From: Acarospora socialis
Lineage: Eukaryota; Ascomycota; Lecanoromycetes; Acarosporales; Acarosporaceae
Length of the DNA: 64,000 nucleotides
Assembly (NCBI GenBank): GCA_025617375.2
Contig: JAMYGW020000009.1
Location: 186,001-250,000 of the forward strand
Direction: 5' to 3'
The position numbers were made by a program, and so were the translations under genes. Below the pieces are notes generated by a model that did no database searches, was not told the DNA's origin, and saw only the letters and a list, made by a program, of their open reading frames with translations. Positions 35,690 to 47,227 of the stretch are shown in pieces. Positions within the stretch are counted from its first letter, which is position 1. Each line of letters begins with the position of its first letter.

Positions 35690-37640
35690 TCAGTCTAGTT
35701 TTACATCTTTATTACTCTTATCATTATCATCATCATCATGATCTTTCTTCTTCTTCTTCTCATCATCATTCTGTATATTTTCTTTCATTTCTAAAACTTT
35801 AATTTTTTCATCAGCATCATCTGCAACAGACAAAATCTGCTTTGTTGATAATTGAATTTTAAATTCTGTCTTAATCTACAGATATATTGAATTAGCAAGA
35901 ACTTTATAGATGATTGTAAAAGCATTATAATTGAGCAATATAAACATATCTAATCATTGTGTACATCAATCTTTTGACTCTTTAACTTCAAAGATGTGAT
36001 CTGTGAAAAGTATTATTTAGTGAGAGTTCTGATACTAAAACAGTACAGAATTAATATATCTTGTTTTCTTTTAAGACTGTCTTCTTGATGTTTGCTAATG
36101 CAATTTTGCTGAGCTTGAGAAAGATGCATTCATCATTAATATTTTTATTCAGCACAATTTACTCAGAAATAACTACTGTAGTTATCTTTTCATTCTCACT
36201 CAACACTACTTTCACTTCTGCATTTTCATCTACAGATGCATTGAAAATCACTGATAACTGATATCTAAAAATAAAACAGCATCAGTTGCTGTCTTAAGAA
36301 GTGTTATAAATGAGTATTAAAAATAAAATACATACTGATGAGCTTTATTATCTGTTATGTGTTCTGAATCAAGTACAATACTATTGAAAACTTGCATAAC
36401 AAGATCTGAATTCTCATCTTTCACAGCAGTAAACTCTTCATAGTCACAGAACTGAATGATTCACTCTTGATGCTTAATTACTGTACATAAAGATTCTGTT
36501 CAGCAATCTTGAATATTTTGATGAACTTTTGCAATTTAATCACATCAGCACAATCTAAAATTCAAACAAATAAGACATACTTCTTCATCAAAGACTGCAG
36601 AAGAACTCTTTACTTCAAGAAGCTTATGCAGAGTTTGAGTTTCTTCAGCTTATATGATGAAGTTATTGTGCTTAACAGTGTTATTTTTCTTCTTTTGCTG
36701 AGTTATTGCATTCTGATTCATGAGAAAGATTGTTATATATTAAGTTAGAGATTGTGTAAAACTAAAACAGTAAATTAATACTCATCATGTTCACTCTCTG
36801 CATATCTTTGAGTCACAATTTTCTCTTTAATTTTAACTGCATATTTTGTCTTTTGAACAGCATCTTTGAGCTTTTTATAGTCTGAATCATGCTTAAGATT
36901 CTGATTCATTCTATTCAGTGCTTTACTGTCTTTGTTGTGAGTCTTTTTAATTTCATCATCTCTGAAGACATTGACTACTGAAAATTGTGATAGTGTGACT
37001 CTCTAAGTTGTACTAAACAGTGAAGAACTTGATTCAAAAAGAGATGAAGAGCTTTTCAATTCATGAATATAATTTAGTCTCTGATTTAGTACACTCTTTG
37101 TGCATTATAATTGAGCATTATAATCATAGAAGTTATTTACAAGATTTCACAGTAAAAGAACTGCTGAGTACATCTGAAGTATTTTTGAGAAGTACAGCAT
37201 TGAATATTGATTTAAAATAATTAATAGATGCTCTCATTTCTTCTCATTGATCAGCAAAGTTTTCTTTCTTCAGGTGTGCAGTAATGTCTGAGATAAATAT
37301 ATTGATTTTGTTGATTTGTTTCTTTTTCTTCTTCTTGTTGAGTTGAGATGATATGAGTATATCAGTTTTGTCAATTTGTTTCTTTTTCTTCTTCTTGTCA
37401 GATTGAGATGATGAGTTTAGTGTATCAATAAAGTGAGTTCTTTTATGAATAAGTGTGTTCAATGTTGTGTTAAATGAGTTTGATGCTTGCAATTTTACTA
37501 CATTTACAGAAATAATCTTAACATTCTTTCTGCACTGTTCTGATGATGTATTTTTAGAATAAAAGTCAGTATCTTATCTCTTCATAACTAACTTCACTTA
37601 CATAATAACTGATTGAGCTCTTTAAGATATATTTAAGCAA
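35690..37640 (-). pseudogene. hAT cargo region: charged protein gene(s) of unknown function
   Basis: Minus-strand segments read as one or two decayed genes. The 5' part (about 37640-37100) includes LSDQEIEESYQILLKYILKS, then a Lys-rich stretch duplicated about 60 bp apart (DKKKKKKQIDK and NKKKKKKQINK), then ASINYFKSIFNAVLLKNTSD. Downstream parts near 36970-36790 (Lys/Asp-rich), 36440-36050 and 35900-35690 (ending in a Lys/Asp run) continue on the same strand. They are separated by intron-like pieces with GAGCATTATAAT motifs. No family is recognised and exon borders are uncertain. Confidence 0.35.
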
Positions 37641-38074
37641 TATCTGATAACTTTCTTCAATCTCTTGATCTGATAGTGTTATATTGTTGTGTTATAAAAG
37701 AGACATAAGTACATTGATGACTGTATGATAGTTTGAAAAAAGAATTTATAAAAAACTGAAGATTCAGAAAGAAAAGATCAGAGATTTTGTGAAAGTGAAA
37801 AAGTAAACTTAATTAAGCACTCATAGTACAGTTTGTTTACATGAATGTTGTTATTTGTTGTGAGTGAATCTGTAGATAACTTCAAAACAAACTATGCAAT
37901 TATTCAGAAATTTTATCTCATGATCATTCTATCTTAAACAACTACAAATATATTTGATTCTAAGACACATAACATACTGTTTGTAAAGTGTAGTAGAAGA
38001 AATCATATTAGTATCAATTTCATTTTCTAATATAGACATTATAAGAGTAAAGAAACTGACATTCAAGTTATGTA

Positions 38075-38275
38075 TTTAGCATTATGACATCAAAATGAAA
38101 ACTAAAGTCAAGAAAGAAAGTCAAGCTGACAACAGAGATGACTGAAGAAATTAAGAAGAAATCTTTAATGAGAACTGTCTTTAAAAAAAAAATGAAAATA
38201 TATAATGCAGAAATGACATCATAACTAGAGAACAAAGAAGCTGCAGTCAAATGTAGCATCTTTTAAGAAGATGAC
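38075..38275 (+). pseudogene. hAT cargo: short basic ORF
   Basis: A plus-strand frame with three stops encodes a strongly basic peptide (KLKSRKKVKLTTEMTEEIKK, then LMRTVFKKKMKIYNAEM). A stretch with TATAATGCTC (about 38365) follows. It may be an exon of a larger gene running to about 38.8 kb. No recognisable domain. Confidence 0.3.
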
Positions 38276-39080
38276 TGAATTCTTGATAATTATTCTTCAT
38301 TCAAATCAATTGCTATGAGAAAAGAGTCTAGTGAGTTACATAGTTTCTACAATCATATTATATTATAATGCTCAATTTTAACACTCTCTAACAAGATTTT
38401 ACTATGCAGCAGTGATAATGTTAACAAGAGCTACACTCTTTCAAGATTAATCAAGCAGCATTCTCTCTTCTGATTGAAGAAATAATCACTTAATATAATT
38501 AGAACTTAAAGTGACATCAATCAGCAATCACAAGTCTGCAGAAGATAAGTGAAGTATTTCTTTGTACTTATTTTGAAAGTATAAATTCTCATATATCAAA
38601 ATCTCTCTTCTATGACTTATATGTTATATAGTTGCAAAACTACATAAGAAAAAGGACCTGATTATGACAGCAGAGTTGTGAAAGACAAAGATGATGTTTG
38701 ATACTTTTCATCTCTACTAAAAAAATGAACTTCTTACTAGTTAATGTACTTTAGCTCTGTATTAAATATGTGGTGTAATGAACAGCTTATAATGCTCACA
38801 TATAATGCTCACAAAGCATGCTGCAAACACATAGTCAAACAAAAAGTGCTTTGTAAAACTATCATCAAATAGTTTTGCATTAGTAACATCTATCAATCAA
38901 ACTCTGCTTAGTTATCATGTGCTAATTAATTTTAATCTAGTTTAGACTGTCAAGAAAAACTCAACTCAGCTCTGTTTGAAACTCAGTTCTGCTCAGAATT
39001 AAGTCAGATTGCAAAGTTAAGCTCAATGAGTTGAATCAGGTTTTAAAATCTGAGCTCAACTTAACTCAGTGGTCATTCTA

Positions 39081-39891
39081 CTAGAGACTGAGTAAATAAA
39101 TATGACAATTACATTTTTTTATAATTCTATTGATCAGATCATCTATATGAAGCTTTTTCATGAATATAAACTTTTTAATATAATTGTCTTGCTCAATAAA
39201 ATCTTATATGATCTAAAGCAGACATCTTATCTTTGATATAAGACTCTACACAATCATTTTATCTTGTTTAATTTTCATCATCTTAATTCTGATCATAGTG
39301 TCTTCTTTTAAATCAATGACAATGTTATCATCACTGTCTACATCAACAATCTTCTTCTTATAGAAAAAAATAAATCAGTCATTCAAGACATCAAAATACA
39401 TCTTATTAACATCTTTAAGATGTCAGATTTTGACTCTGTGTTTTATTATCTAAATATAAAGATTGAGTGTAGTTATTCTGAACACACTATTCATCTTACT
39501 TAGATGATTTACATCAATAAGATTCTTAAGACATTTCAACAGTCATAGACAGTTTCTATTGACATATTTATGAATTCTGATGTAGTACTCATGAAGAAGT
39601 TCATTACTTAGACTGACATCATTACTATTTGACACTATTAAAAGACAGTAAAATCACTAATGTACATTATGTTACAGATACATTCTGACATCATCTTCAT
39701 CATCTTTATCATCAATCAGTTTGATCAAAACTCAAATATCTCACATTACAATGCTGTCAAGCAAGTCTTCAAATATCTTGCTGACACTACAAACTTAAGT
39801 GTCATTTATGACATCATTAATGCAGATCTCATTGACTATATTAATGCTGATTAAAATGAATGTTGCAATACTCAAAAGTTCACTGATACTT
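39081..39891 (+). pseudogene. Copia reverse transcriptase / RNase H segment
   Basis: The frame resumes after the hA T excision point: YMKLFHEYKLFNIIVLLNKI then YDLKQTSYLWYKTL and YINNLLLIEKNKS (the Copia YVDDLLL box), then LADTTNLSVIYD. It stops at 39891 at the second Gypsy insertion. Motif spacing is normal for Copia RT. Confidence 0.8.
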
Positions 39892-40252
39892 TGTAATATT
39901 TTAATCTGAGCTTTCTTGAGTATGTAGAACTAAGAGTTTGTGCTTATTGATATAACAGCTGGTCTGAAATGGTTCTGGTCTTTAACTCTTAGATAATTAT
40001 TTAAGTTGAACATGATTATTTTCATAAGAAAAACAATTCTACTATATAGAATATGCTTAATGTTTCTGTGTTGAGCACTCTTGATGTCTCAACATCTCAA
40101 TGTTGAAAGATTGAGTTCTCAGCTTATCTGCTCACTGTTGAGTCATTGCATCATTACATGACTGCTGTTCAGCAGTTTCTCTTGTACATACTTTGAATAA
40201 ACTTCTGATCACAGATTTGTGAGTTCTTTTCTTTTTAAATATAATTGTAACA
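39892..40252 (-). repeat. LTR of Gypsy copy B (3' in element orientation)
   Basis: 361 bp. Reverse complement is closely related to the Gypsy A LTR. A purine tract in element orientation (AGAGAAAGAATAA) abuts it at 40253. Confidence 0.88.
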
Positions 40253-43200
40253 TTATTCTTTCTCTTCAGATGCTAGTTCTCTAGAATCTATATAAGTGAG
40301 AGTATTTACATTGTTTGTTATCAGTGACAATGCTTTTTAAAAATTTCAATCACCTAAGAATTGCAAAGAAAATTCAGCTCAGTGATAGTCTTGTTATGTT
40401 CTCTTGTGAATTCTGTATCACTTGTGATTTTAATTGCTTTGTTATGACTGATGAAAGATCAAAATACAATAAGTATACTTATTGTGATCATCTGTGCATT
40501 GCAGTTTTGTGAGAGTCTCTCAACAGAACTTGTCTTTTTTTTCAAAAGAAAATAAATGATGCAAATGCAGTTCTTGATGCTCTTGCTGTCAAGATGATGT
40601 GTTTTTAAAAAACTTTAAATCAAACAAATTGTTATGCTGCACAGAAGACTGACTGTCTTGTTACTGAACTTGATAATGATAATGATGAGACTGAGAATGA
40701 AGATTCTCAAACAATGTCATAATTTGTTAACTTCATGTTGTCATTCTTCTGAGTTAATATTGACTTCTTTTCTTAAAACATTGAAGTGTTCTTGCACAGT
40801 TCTTGAGATTTTCTCTGAGTTTTCAGATATTCTTCAAAATATCATAATCTTTTCATTTTATGAGATAGTGAACTTTCTCACTAATCATTCTCTTTTCTAG
40901 AATATTCTTGACTTCATATTCTTCTTTAAGTTCAACAGACATTTCAGTGATCTGAAGTGGTATGAATTGATTGTAATACTGTAGCATGAATGTATGAAAT
41001 ATCAAGTGTATCTTCATCTTCTTGAGTAAATTTAACTCATAACTTAATTCTTTAATGTTTCATGTAATTCTGAATGATTCAATGCTCTTGTTTTTCAACT
41101 TCTTGCTTCTTTCTTTAGTTTTTATATTGTCTGTTCTTAAATATATCTTTTTTTCTTCTTCAAATAATCTTGCATCTATCATTCATTCTGTCTGCTGTTC
41201 AATTTATTTTATTAGATCTTGATGCAGTTTCTTCATCTGAGCAATATTCAGAATCACTTTTTGACTTTGTGATCTGTGTTTTTTGAAATCTTGTTATATC
41301 TCTGAGTTGTAACTGTAGTTCACATAGAATGATGTCTCTCTCATGATCTCATTTTTTGTGTTATTGTACACAAACTGTGCTGTTGACAACAGTCATACTC
41401 AGTTGTTCTGATTCTTGTTGATATAGTGTTTTAAGTATATTTTCACTGTTTAATTCATTCATTTACTCTGCTCATTCATCTGTAAATGATATGCTGTCAA
41501 CATCTTATGCTTTATTCTGAGTTCTGCTGTGAGTGTTTTTCAAAATTTGCTTGTAAATAACTTGTCTCTGTCAGTGATAAACTTCTTTAATAGTTCATGA
41601 TTGCTAATCAATTCTTGCAGTATGATGTATGTCAATACTGGTGCTGTTGTGATTTCTTTGAATAAAATGAACATTGTGTACTTAATTAATCTGTTCACTA
41701 TGATCAATATATTATCAAATTTCATTTCTCATGCTAAGTTCTTAGACAGTGATAGCTTCATAATGAAGTTCATGATAATTAACTCTCATAGTGCATTTGA
41801 TGTGTTCAGTTGTGTTATTTCATTATATTGCTTGTCTCAGTTGATCTTATTTCTTCAGCATGAGTTGTACACAGCAATTATTCTGATGATTTGATTTTTA
41901 AAATTGTTAACATTGTGTTTTCTTCACACTAGATTCTCAGTGCATTTAACTCTCAGATGTTCTTCAATTCTGCTGTAATGACATATTTTAATGAGTTTTT
42001 TATCTGTCAAGAAAGCTTGCTTTATTTTGTACATTGCTACTAAGTCTTTCATGAGAATTTCATTGTTGTCTTCACTGAGAATTCTGACATGTATCATTTG
42101 TATATTTTTGTGATCAGATCATCTGCTCAAGACATTTGCTTCATTATTTTCATTATTTTTCTTGTAATGAATTTGAAATTCATAGTCTGCTAACTGCTTC
42201 ATTCAATGAATCTGTCATTGATTAAGTTACTTTGTTGTTGCAAAGTTTCTTAAGTTCTTGTGATCTGTATAGATCTAAATTAACTTGTTTGTCTTTGTGA
42301 GATAAGATCTTCAATCTTGTAGTGTCTTTATTATTGCAAGAAGTTTCTTGTTGTGAATCTCATATTTTTTCTTGAATTCTGATAGTTTTCTGAATCAATA
42401 TGCTATGAATTTTTGCTGCTCATTCTCAATCTAATATAAACATGCTTTTACTGTGAAATCTGAAGCATCAGTTTTCAGTGTTTTCTTGCATGCTGAATTG
42501 AGTATTCTCAGATGTATTGTTTCACTAAGACTTCTCTTTAATATGCAGAATGTATTCTTCTGCTTTTTGTCTCAATGTTATTTTTTGTTTTTGTGTGTCA
42601 AATGTGTTAGCAGTTTCACAATTCTTGCATAGTTTGATACAAACTTTCAATAATAGTTCATTAACTCTAGAAAGATCTGTACTTTCTTGATTTGTTTTAG
42701 TGTTGATCAGTTTCTGACTGCTTTTATCTTTTTTGAGTTCTTCTCAATCTGTTTAGATCAAATCACATAGTTTAGAAACTTAACTTTCTTGATTTTGAAC
42801 CTGCTTTTTGACTTTTTCACATACAAGACTTTCTCATTGAGCTTTGTCAATATCTTACACACATGTTCTCAGTGCTTCTCAAGATCTTCTGAGTATATTA
42901 GAATATCATTGAGATATGTGATCACAAAATCATTGAGATATTCTCTCAATATGTCATTGATCAATCTCTGAAAGATGATTGATGCATTTTTCAATTTAAA
43001 TGACATGATGATGTACTCATAGTGTTTGTATCTTGTTTGAAATGCTGTCTTTCACTCTTCATCTTCTTTCATTCTGACTCAGTAATAGGTGTTTTTAAGA
43101 TCTAAGCTCATGAATCACTTAGTCTTGTTTATTTGATCTTGTAACTCTTCTATCAACAGTAGAAAATAATTATTTTAATAAGTTATCTCATTGAGTTGTC

Positions 43201-45710
43201 TGTAGTTGACACATAGTCATTTCTTGTCATTCTTTTTTGATATAAACAGAATTGAATATTTTGCTAATGATTTTGATGATTTTATGAATTCTTTCTTGAG
43301 ATTCTTGTCAAGGTAAGTTCTAACTTTCTTGAGTTGATTCTCACTCATTGAGTATAAAAACATTCACTTAGGTTGTTTTCTGTTCAATAGTGATATTTTA
43401 TGATTTCATGACTTATGCTCTGATAAGCTCATTTTTGATTGTTTGAGAATCTTATATGTGTCTTTAATTACACATATTTCTTTCATAATTCAGTCAATCT
43501 TTAAATTTCTTCTGCACAATCAGAGCATCTCTAGCACTGTGTTGTATTTGATTGATTTTATAACATCAAATGTTATCTCTTGTGAGTTTTCAAGAATTGA
43601 GACTTTCACACAGATTTTCTCATTAATTCTTTTGATGACTTTGTTCATCATTTGTATGTTGAATGAACAGTGCACTCACTGTGTCACTAATTTCAACATA
43701 TTGACTATTTATCAGCTCATAATGTTATCATTTGCTTCAGAATTCATCAATATGTTAATCTGTTGTCTGTTGATCATAATCTTGATTCATATTCAATGAT
43801 CATTATCTTGTCTTTGAAACATCACTAGCTTCTTGTTCTTTAGTCTTGTTGAGAAAGCTTTTTGTTTTTTGACTCATTTGATTGTTTGACTCATCTTCAA
43901 AGTTCTTGAAATCATCTTGATTTTTTTTCAATCATGAGATTCACATACTCTAGACTGTACTGCTCAATGCATTTTTCTGAGTGTAGTTGAAATTTATACT
44001 GATCATACTTCATCTACAACTGATTCTCAAAGACTTTTACTCTTTACAGAAATTCAAATGATATATATTCTTCACTGAAGATTCATCTGTCTTCATTCTG
44101 CATGATATACTCTTCAGATAAGTATATCTCAATTTTGTGACTTTTTGTTCTTTAAACAAGAGATTTTGACATTGATTCTCTTGTAATCATTTGTATATCT
44201 CTCATTAGATCATTAAATCTTTCATATGTCTCTGCTTTCTGATCTTAAGTTTTTTGTTTTTTCTTCAGCATTTTTTTGCTGACTGATGTTGCTTTTCTTT
44301 GAGCACTTAAATTCTTCTTAATCTTTGTTCAGTATTTCTTTGAGAACTCTGTCTCAGCATTGTTTAAACTTTCTTCTGTGAGTGCATTGTTATCAGAAAA
44401 TATTCATGATTTGTTAATCTGAGATTCATGATCATCAGTTTCTTTGATGTCATCTTTAAGAACATTGTTTTCTTTCTTAACATCAAGAACTTTTTTCTTG
44501 ATAAAAGTAGTTAATTCTGTTTTGTAAATTGATCAACTTGTTGTGTTATATCTGTTCTTCATGTCTTTGTGTAATCTCTGAGAGTATTATCTGACTTTAT
44601 CTTTTGTACTCATGTGTACTCTGCACATGTTATTGTAACAGACTGTTCAGCTGAGAGTGTTGTGCACTATGCATGTATTCTTCTTGACTGTCACTACAAT
44701 GTTTTTCTTTTCTATTTGAGATCTGTTGCATTCTCAGACAAGATGTTCAGATTTCTTACAGTTGTAATACATTCATATTTCATTTCACAGTGTTATCTAA
44801 GACTTAGTGAATCACTCTGATTGACATTCATACTCTGTTCATCTAGTCTTTTCTGACTTCTGATGATGCTTTTTGATTATATTGAGATTTATAGAGTCTG
44901 TCTCTTTATGTCTTATTGATGAAATGTATTGCTTTGTTCACAATTAAAAGCTTTCTTCTTGATCTTCTATCATAGATGACATTTGATATTCTTTTTGTTT
45001 TATTTGTTGTTTTCACTGACAACTGTCAATGTTGATACTCAGATTAATCATTCTCTGAAGATTGTTTGATTGTTCTGCTCAGACTATCTTGTCTTTGATG
45101 AACTTTCTCAACTCACAATAGTACTGATAAATAAGTGCTTCATTATTTTATCTAATAAGTGCTGCTAACTGCTGAAACTCTGTGACATATACTGTCACTA
45201 ATTCACTCTGTTGCAAAATGTAAACTTGTTTCTCTGCTGCTCTTTCTTTGTCAATTACTCTGAAGATTTTTCTCAGTTTCTTCTTAAACTGTGCATAGTT
45301 GTTGAACATAGACTTTATGTCTGCATTGCATTCTTTGTACTCTTTCTCTAGAAACTCATGCAGCTTGAAGTTGACTCAATTGAAGACTGTATTTGTGAGA
45401 TAGATTGTTGCAAACAACATTTTCTCTTAATTGATTTGAAACTTGAGCTGATTGAACTCAATGTATAAATCAAATTTAGTCACAAAAACTCACAGTTTTT
45501 CTCACTCTTCATCAAAAACATCTGATATCTGTATCTTAAATACATTTACAGATAGCTGTATTATCTGAGCTGACATCACTGATTGTACTGTCATTCTACT
45601 CAGAGTAAATAGTAGAGATGAGTTTGTCTGAACTTGTCTCATTAATAAAGTTAAGACATTCTTCTGTGTGTCAGACATCATACTCATTATATTATAAAAA
45701 ATATTCAAAG
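40253..45710 (-). pseudogene. Gypsy B gag-pol remnants
   Basis: Decayed minus-strand copy of the same gag, RT (about 43,000-42,790), RNase H, integrase (about 41,890-41,540) and chromodomain (about 40,990-40,870) as copy A, with many stops of the same kind. Confidence 0.8.
40315..40722 (+). pseudogene. Antisense Cys-rich ORF of Gypsy B
   Basis: The plus-strand frame runs antisense to the element, with two stops. It contains CEFCITCDFNCFVM and a second Cys-rich stretch, then the same C-terminal NDETENEDSQTMS as in copy A (26143-26556). In this copy the first 65 codons (40315-40512) are uninterrupted. Confidence 0.55.
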
Positions 45711-46071
45711 TGTAATGTTCTAATCTGAGCTTTCTCAAGTATGTAGAACTAAAAGTTTGTGCTTATTAATATAACAGCTGATCTGAAATGGTTCTGATCT
45801 TTAACTCTTAGATGATTATTTAAGTTGAACATAATTGTTTTCATAAAAGAAACAACTCTACTATATAGAATGTGCTTGATGTCTCTGCATTGAGTACTCT
45901 TAATGTTTTGATGTCTCAATGTCAAGAGATTGAGCTTTCAGCTCATTTACTCATCATTGAGCTGTTACATTGTTATGTGACTGCTGCTCAGCAGTTTTTC
46001 TTGTACACACTCTGAGTGAACTTCTGATCACAGACTCACAAGTTTTTTTCTTTCTAGATATGATCATAACA
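45711..46071 (-). repeat. LTR of Gypsy copy B (5' in element orientation)
   Basis: 361 bp, direct copy of 39892-40252, flanked on the right by CACTT. Confidence 0.88.
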
Positions 46072-47053
46072 CACTTATTTCTTTTTTCTCTTCAAAGATT
46101 CTATTAATTGATGTTTTAAATGTCAATAGATTGTTGTTTTGTTGTTCATCAAGTCTGAATACATGACTGAAATGCAAGTGACAAAGAAAGTCATATAACT
46201 TCATCATTTTCTTACAGAAATTGACTTTCTTGATGACAGTAATTCTATTGTCATTTGTGCTGATAATTATAATGTTATGAATTTAGCTCAGAATTCTGAG
46301 TTTTATGTCTGCATCAAGTACATCAATATTCAGTATCATTTTGTTCATGAGATTGTCAATTGCAGTCTCATCAATCTTGAGTTTGTTTCTATATCTAAAC
46401 AAGCAGTTAACAGACTCATTAAGTCTTTACTTATTGTTAAGTTTCATCACTTTCTTAATCAGCTAGATGTTCTAACTGTGATGACTTTATAAATCAAATC
46501 AATGAGACATCAATTAATTGCAATTTAAATAGTTGACTTACTTACTCATGAAGTGTGACAGATCATAGTCTACATCATAGCAATTAAGTCAACTTCTTAA
46601 ATTGTTAACTGATTTTTTGATCACACATTTAAGTTTTAATCTTGTCATTGCTTTCTTTGTTGACTAGAACTTATGTTGACAATGTTATAAATTGAATTGA
46701 TGAAGTATTCATTAGTGATGATCAGAATAACTGACTTAACAAGCTCATGAAGTATGACAAATCATAGTTTACATCATAAGATTGTCAAGTCAGTTCTTTT
46801 CAATTATTCATTCTTTTTGTTGCACATTTGAGTTCTAATCTCATCATCACTTCATTTTTTGCATCTTCACTACATCTTTTCTTTTCATCTTGTTCTTGCT
46901 TTCTCATCTCACTGTTGTCTCAATCTTTTTTATGACTTCTTCATCATTTTGCTGTCAGATTTACTTCTTAATAAGATTGAAGAATTTATATTAACTAGTG
47001 AATGAGTATCTAGATTGTCTAGAATGTCTAGATTGATTAGATTTGAGAAGAAG
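46072..47053 (+). pseudogene. Copia RNase H C-terminus and 3' untranslated region
   Basis: After Gypsy B the Copia frame resumes near 46100. It reads to a stop at 46492 with CADNYNVMNLAQNSEFYVC and LEFVSISKQAVNRLIKSLLI, the usual end of Copia RNase H. 46493-47053 is non-coding and includes two related segments (about 46540-46580 and 46745-46785) with CATGAAGTRTGACARATCATAG. Confidence 0.8.
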
Positions 47054-47227
47054 TGTTGAAATTAAAAGACTCTTTAGAAGTTCAACTCTATCTGATTTAG
47101 TGTTGAAATCTTCTGTGTCATGTGATATGCTTAGTCATCATGCACAAATGTTATTCTTTGTGTATTCTAGTCTTCTAGATAATTAAGACATCTAATATTA
47201 AGCAATAGAAATGTTTCAATTTCAACA
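47054..47227 (+). repeat. 3' LTR of the Copia element
   Basis: 174 bp, TG...CA, followed by the duplication GTTTT. It has lost the CpG, CC and GG still seen in the 5' copy. Confidence 0.92.

Larger units (their letters stand above)
27644..39080. mobile_element. Large (11.4 kb) hAT DNA transposon with cargo genes
   Basis: Bounded by 15-bp terminal inverted repeats, TAAAGTGACTATTAG at the left and TAGAATGACCACTGA reading inward from the right. They differ only by transitions. An 8-bp target duplication flanks it: CTAGAAAC (27636-27643) and CTAGAGAC (39081-39088). Eight-bp duplications are typical of hAT. Subterminal GAGTTGAGT-like motifs occur in the first and last 180 bp. A hAT transposase lies in the middle on +. 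Other genes on both strands share with it short introns carrying a TATAATGCTC-like motif, found from about 27.87 to 38.8 kb and not noticed outside. That supports one element rather than several nested ones, although further nesting cannot be excluded. Confidence 0.78.
39892..46071 (-). mobile_element. Chromodomain Gypsy LTR retrotransposon, copy B (inverted)
   Basis: 6.2-kb element on the minus strand with 361-bp LTRs (39892-40252 and 45711-46071). The 5-bp target duplication is TACTT (39887-39891) against CACTT (46072-46076), one transition. Gag (minus, about 45740) and pol read in the reverse direction and match copy A, e.g. MSMMSDTQKN in gag and IVNRLIKYTMF in integrase. Copy A lies 12.9 kb to the left in the opposite orientation. 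Confidence 0.9.
17934..47227 (+). mobile_element. Copia (Ty1-type) LTR retrotransposon hosting three nested insertions
   Basis: The entire AT-rich block is bounded by two 174-bp direct repeats (17934-18107 and 47054-47227) that start TG and end CA. They are flanked by an identical 5-bp duplication, GTTTT (17929-17933 and 47228-47232). Gag, integrase, reverse transcriptase and RNase H remnants occur in Copia order (integrase before RT) on the plus strand. They are split by the Gypsy, hAT and Gypsy insertions. A purine tract (GAGAAGAAG) precedes the 3' LTR. The LTR copies differ by transitions only. With the three guests removed the element would be about 5.4 kb, a normal Copia size. Confidence 0.92.

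Noticed and set aside
18108-47053. Dozens of 60-120 codon open frames in the AT-rich block as separate genes
   Set aside because: They are fragments or shadows of mutated transposon genes; Gly, Pro and Trp are almost absent, which betrays mutation rather than selection.
17934-47227. Block as a centromere or a horizontally acquired region
   Set aside because: The AT richness is fully explained by mutated transposons with intact boundaries and target duplications; the centromere idea has no support beyond the H3-like gene.
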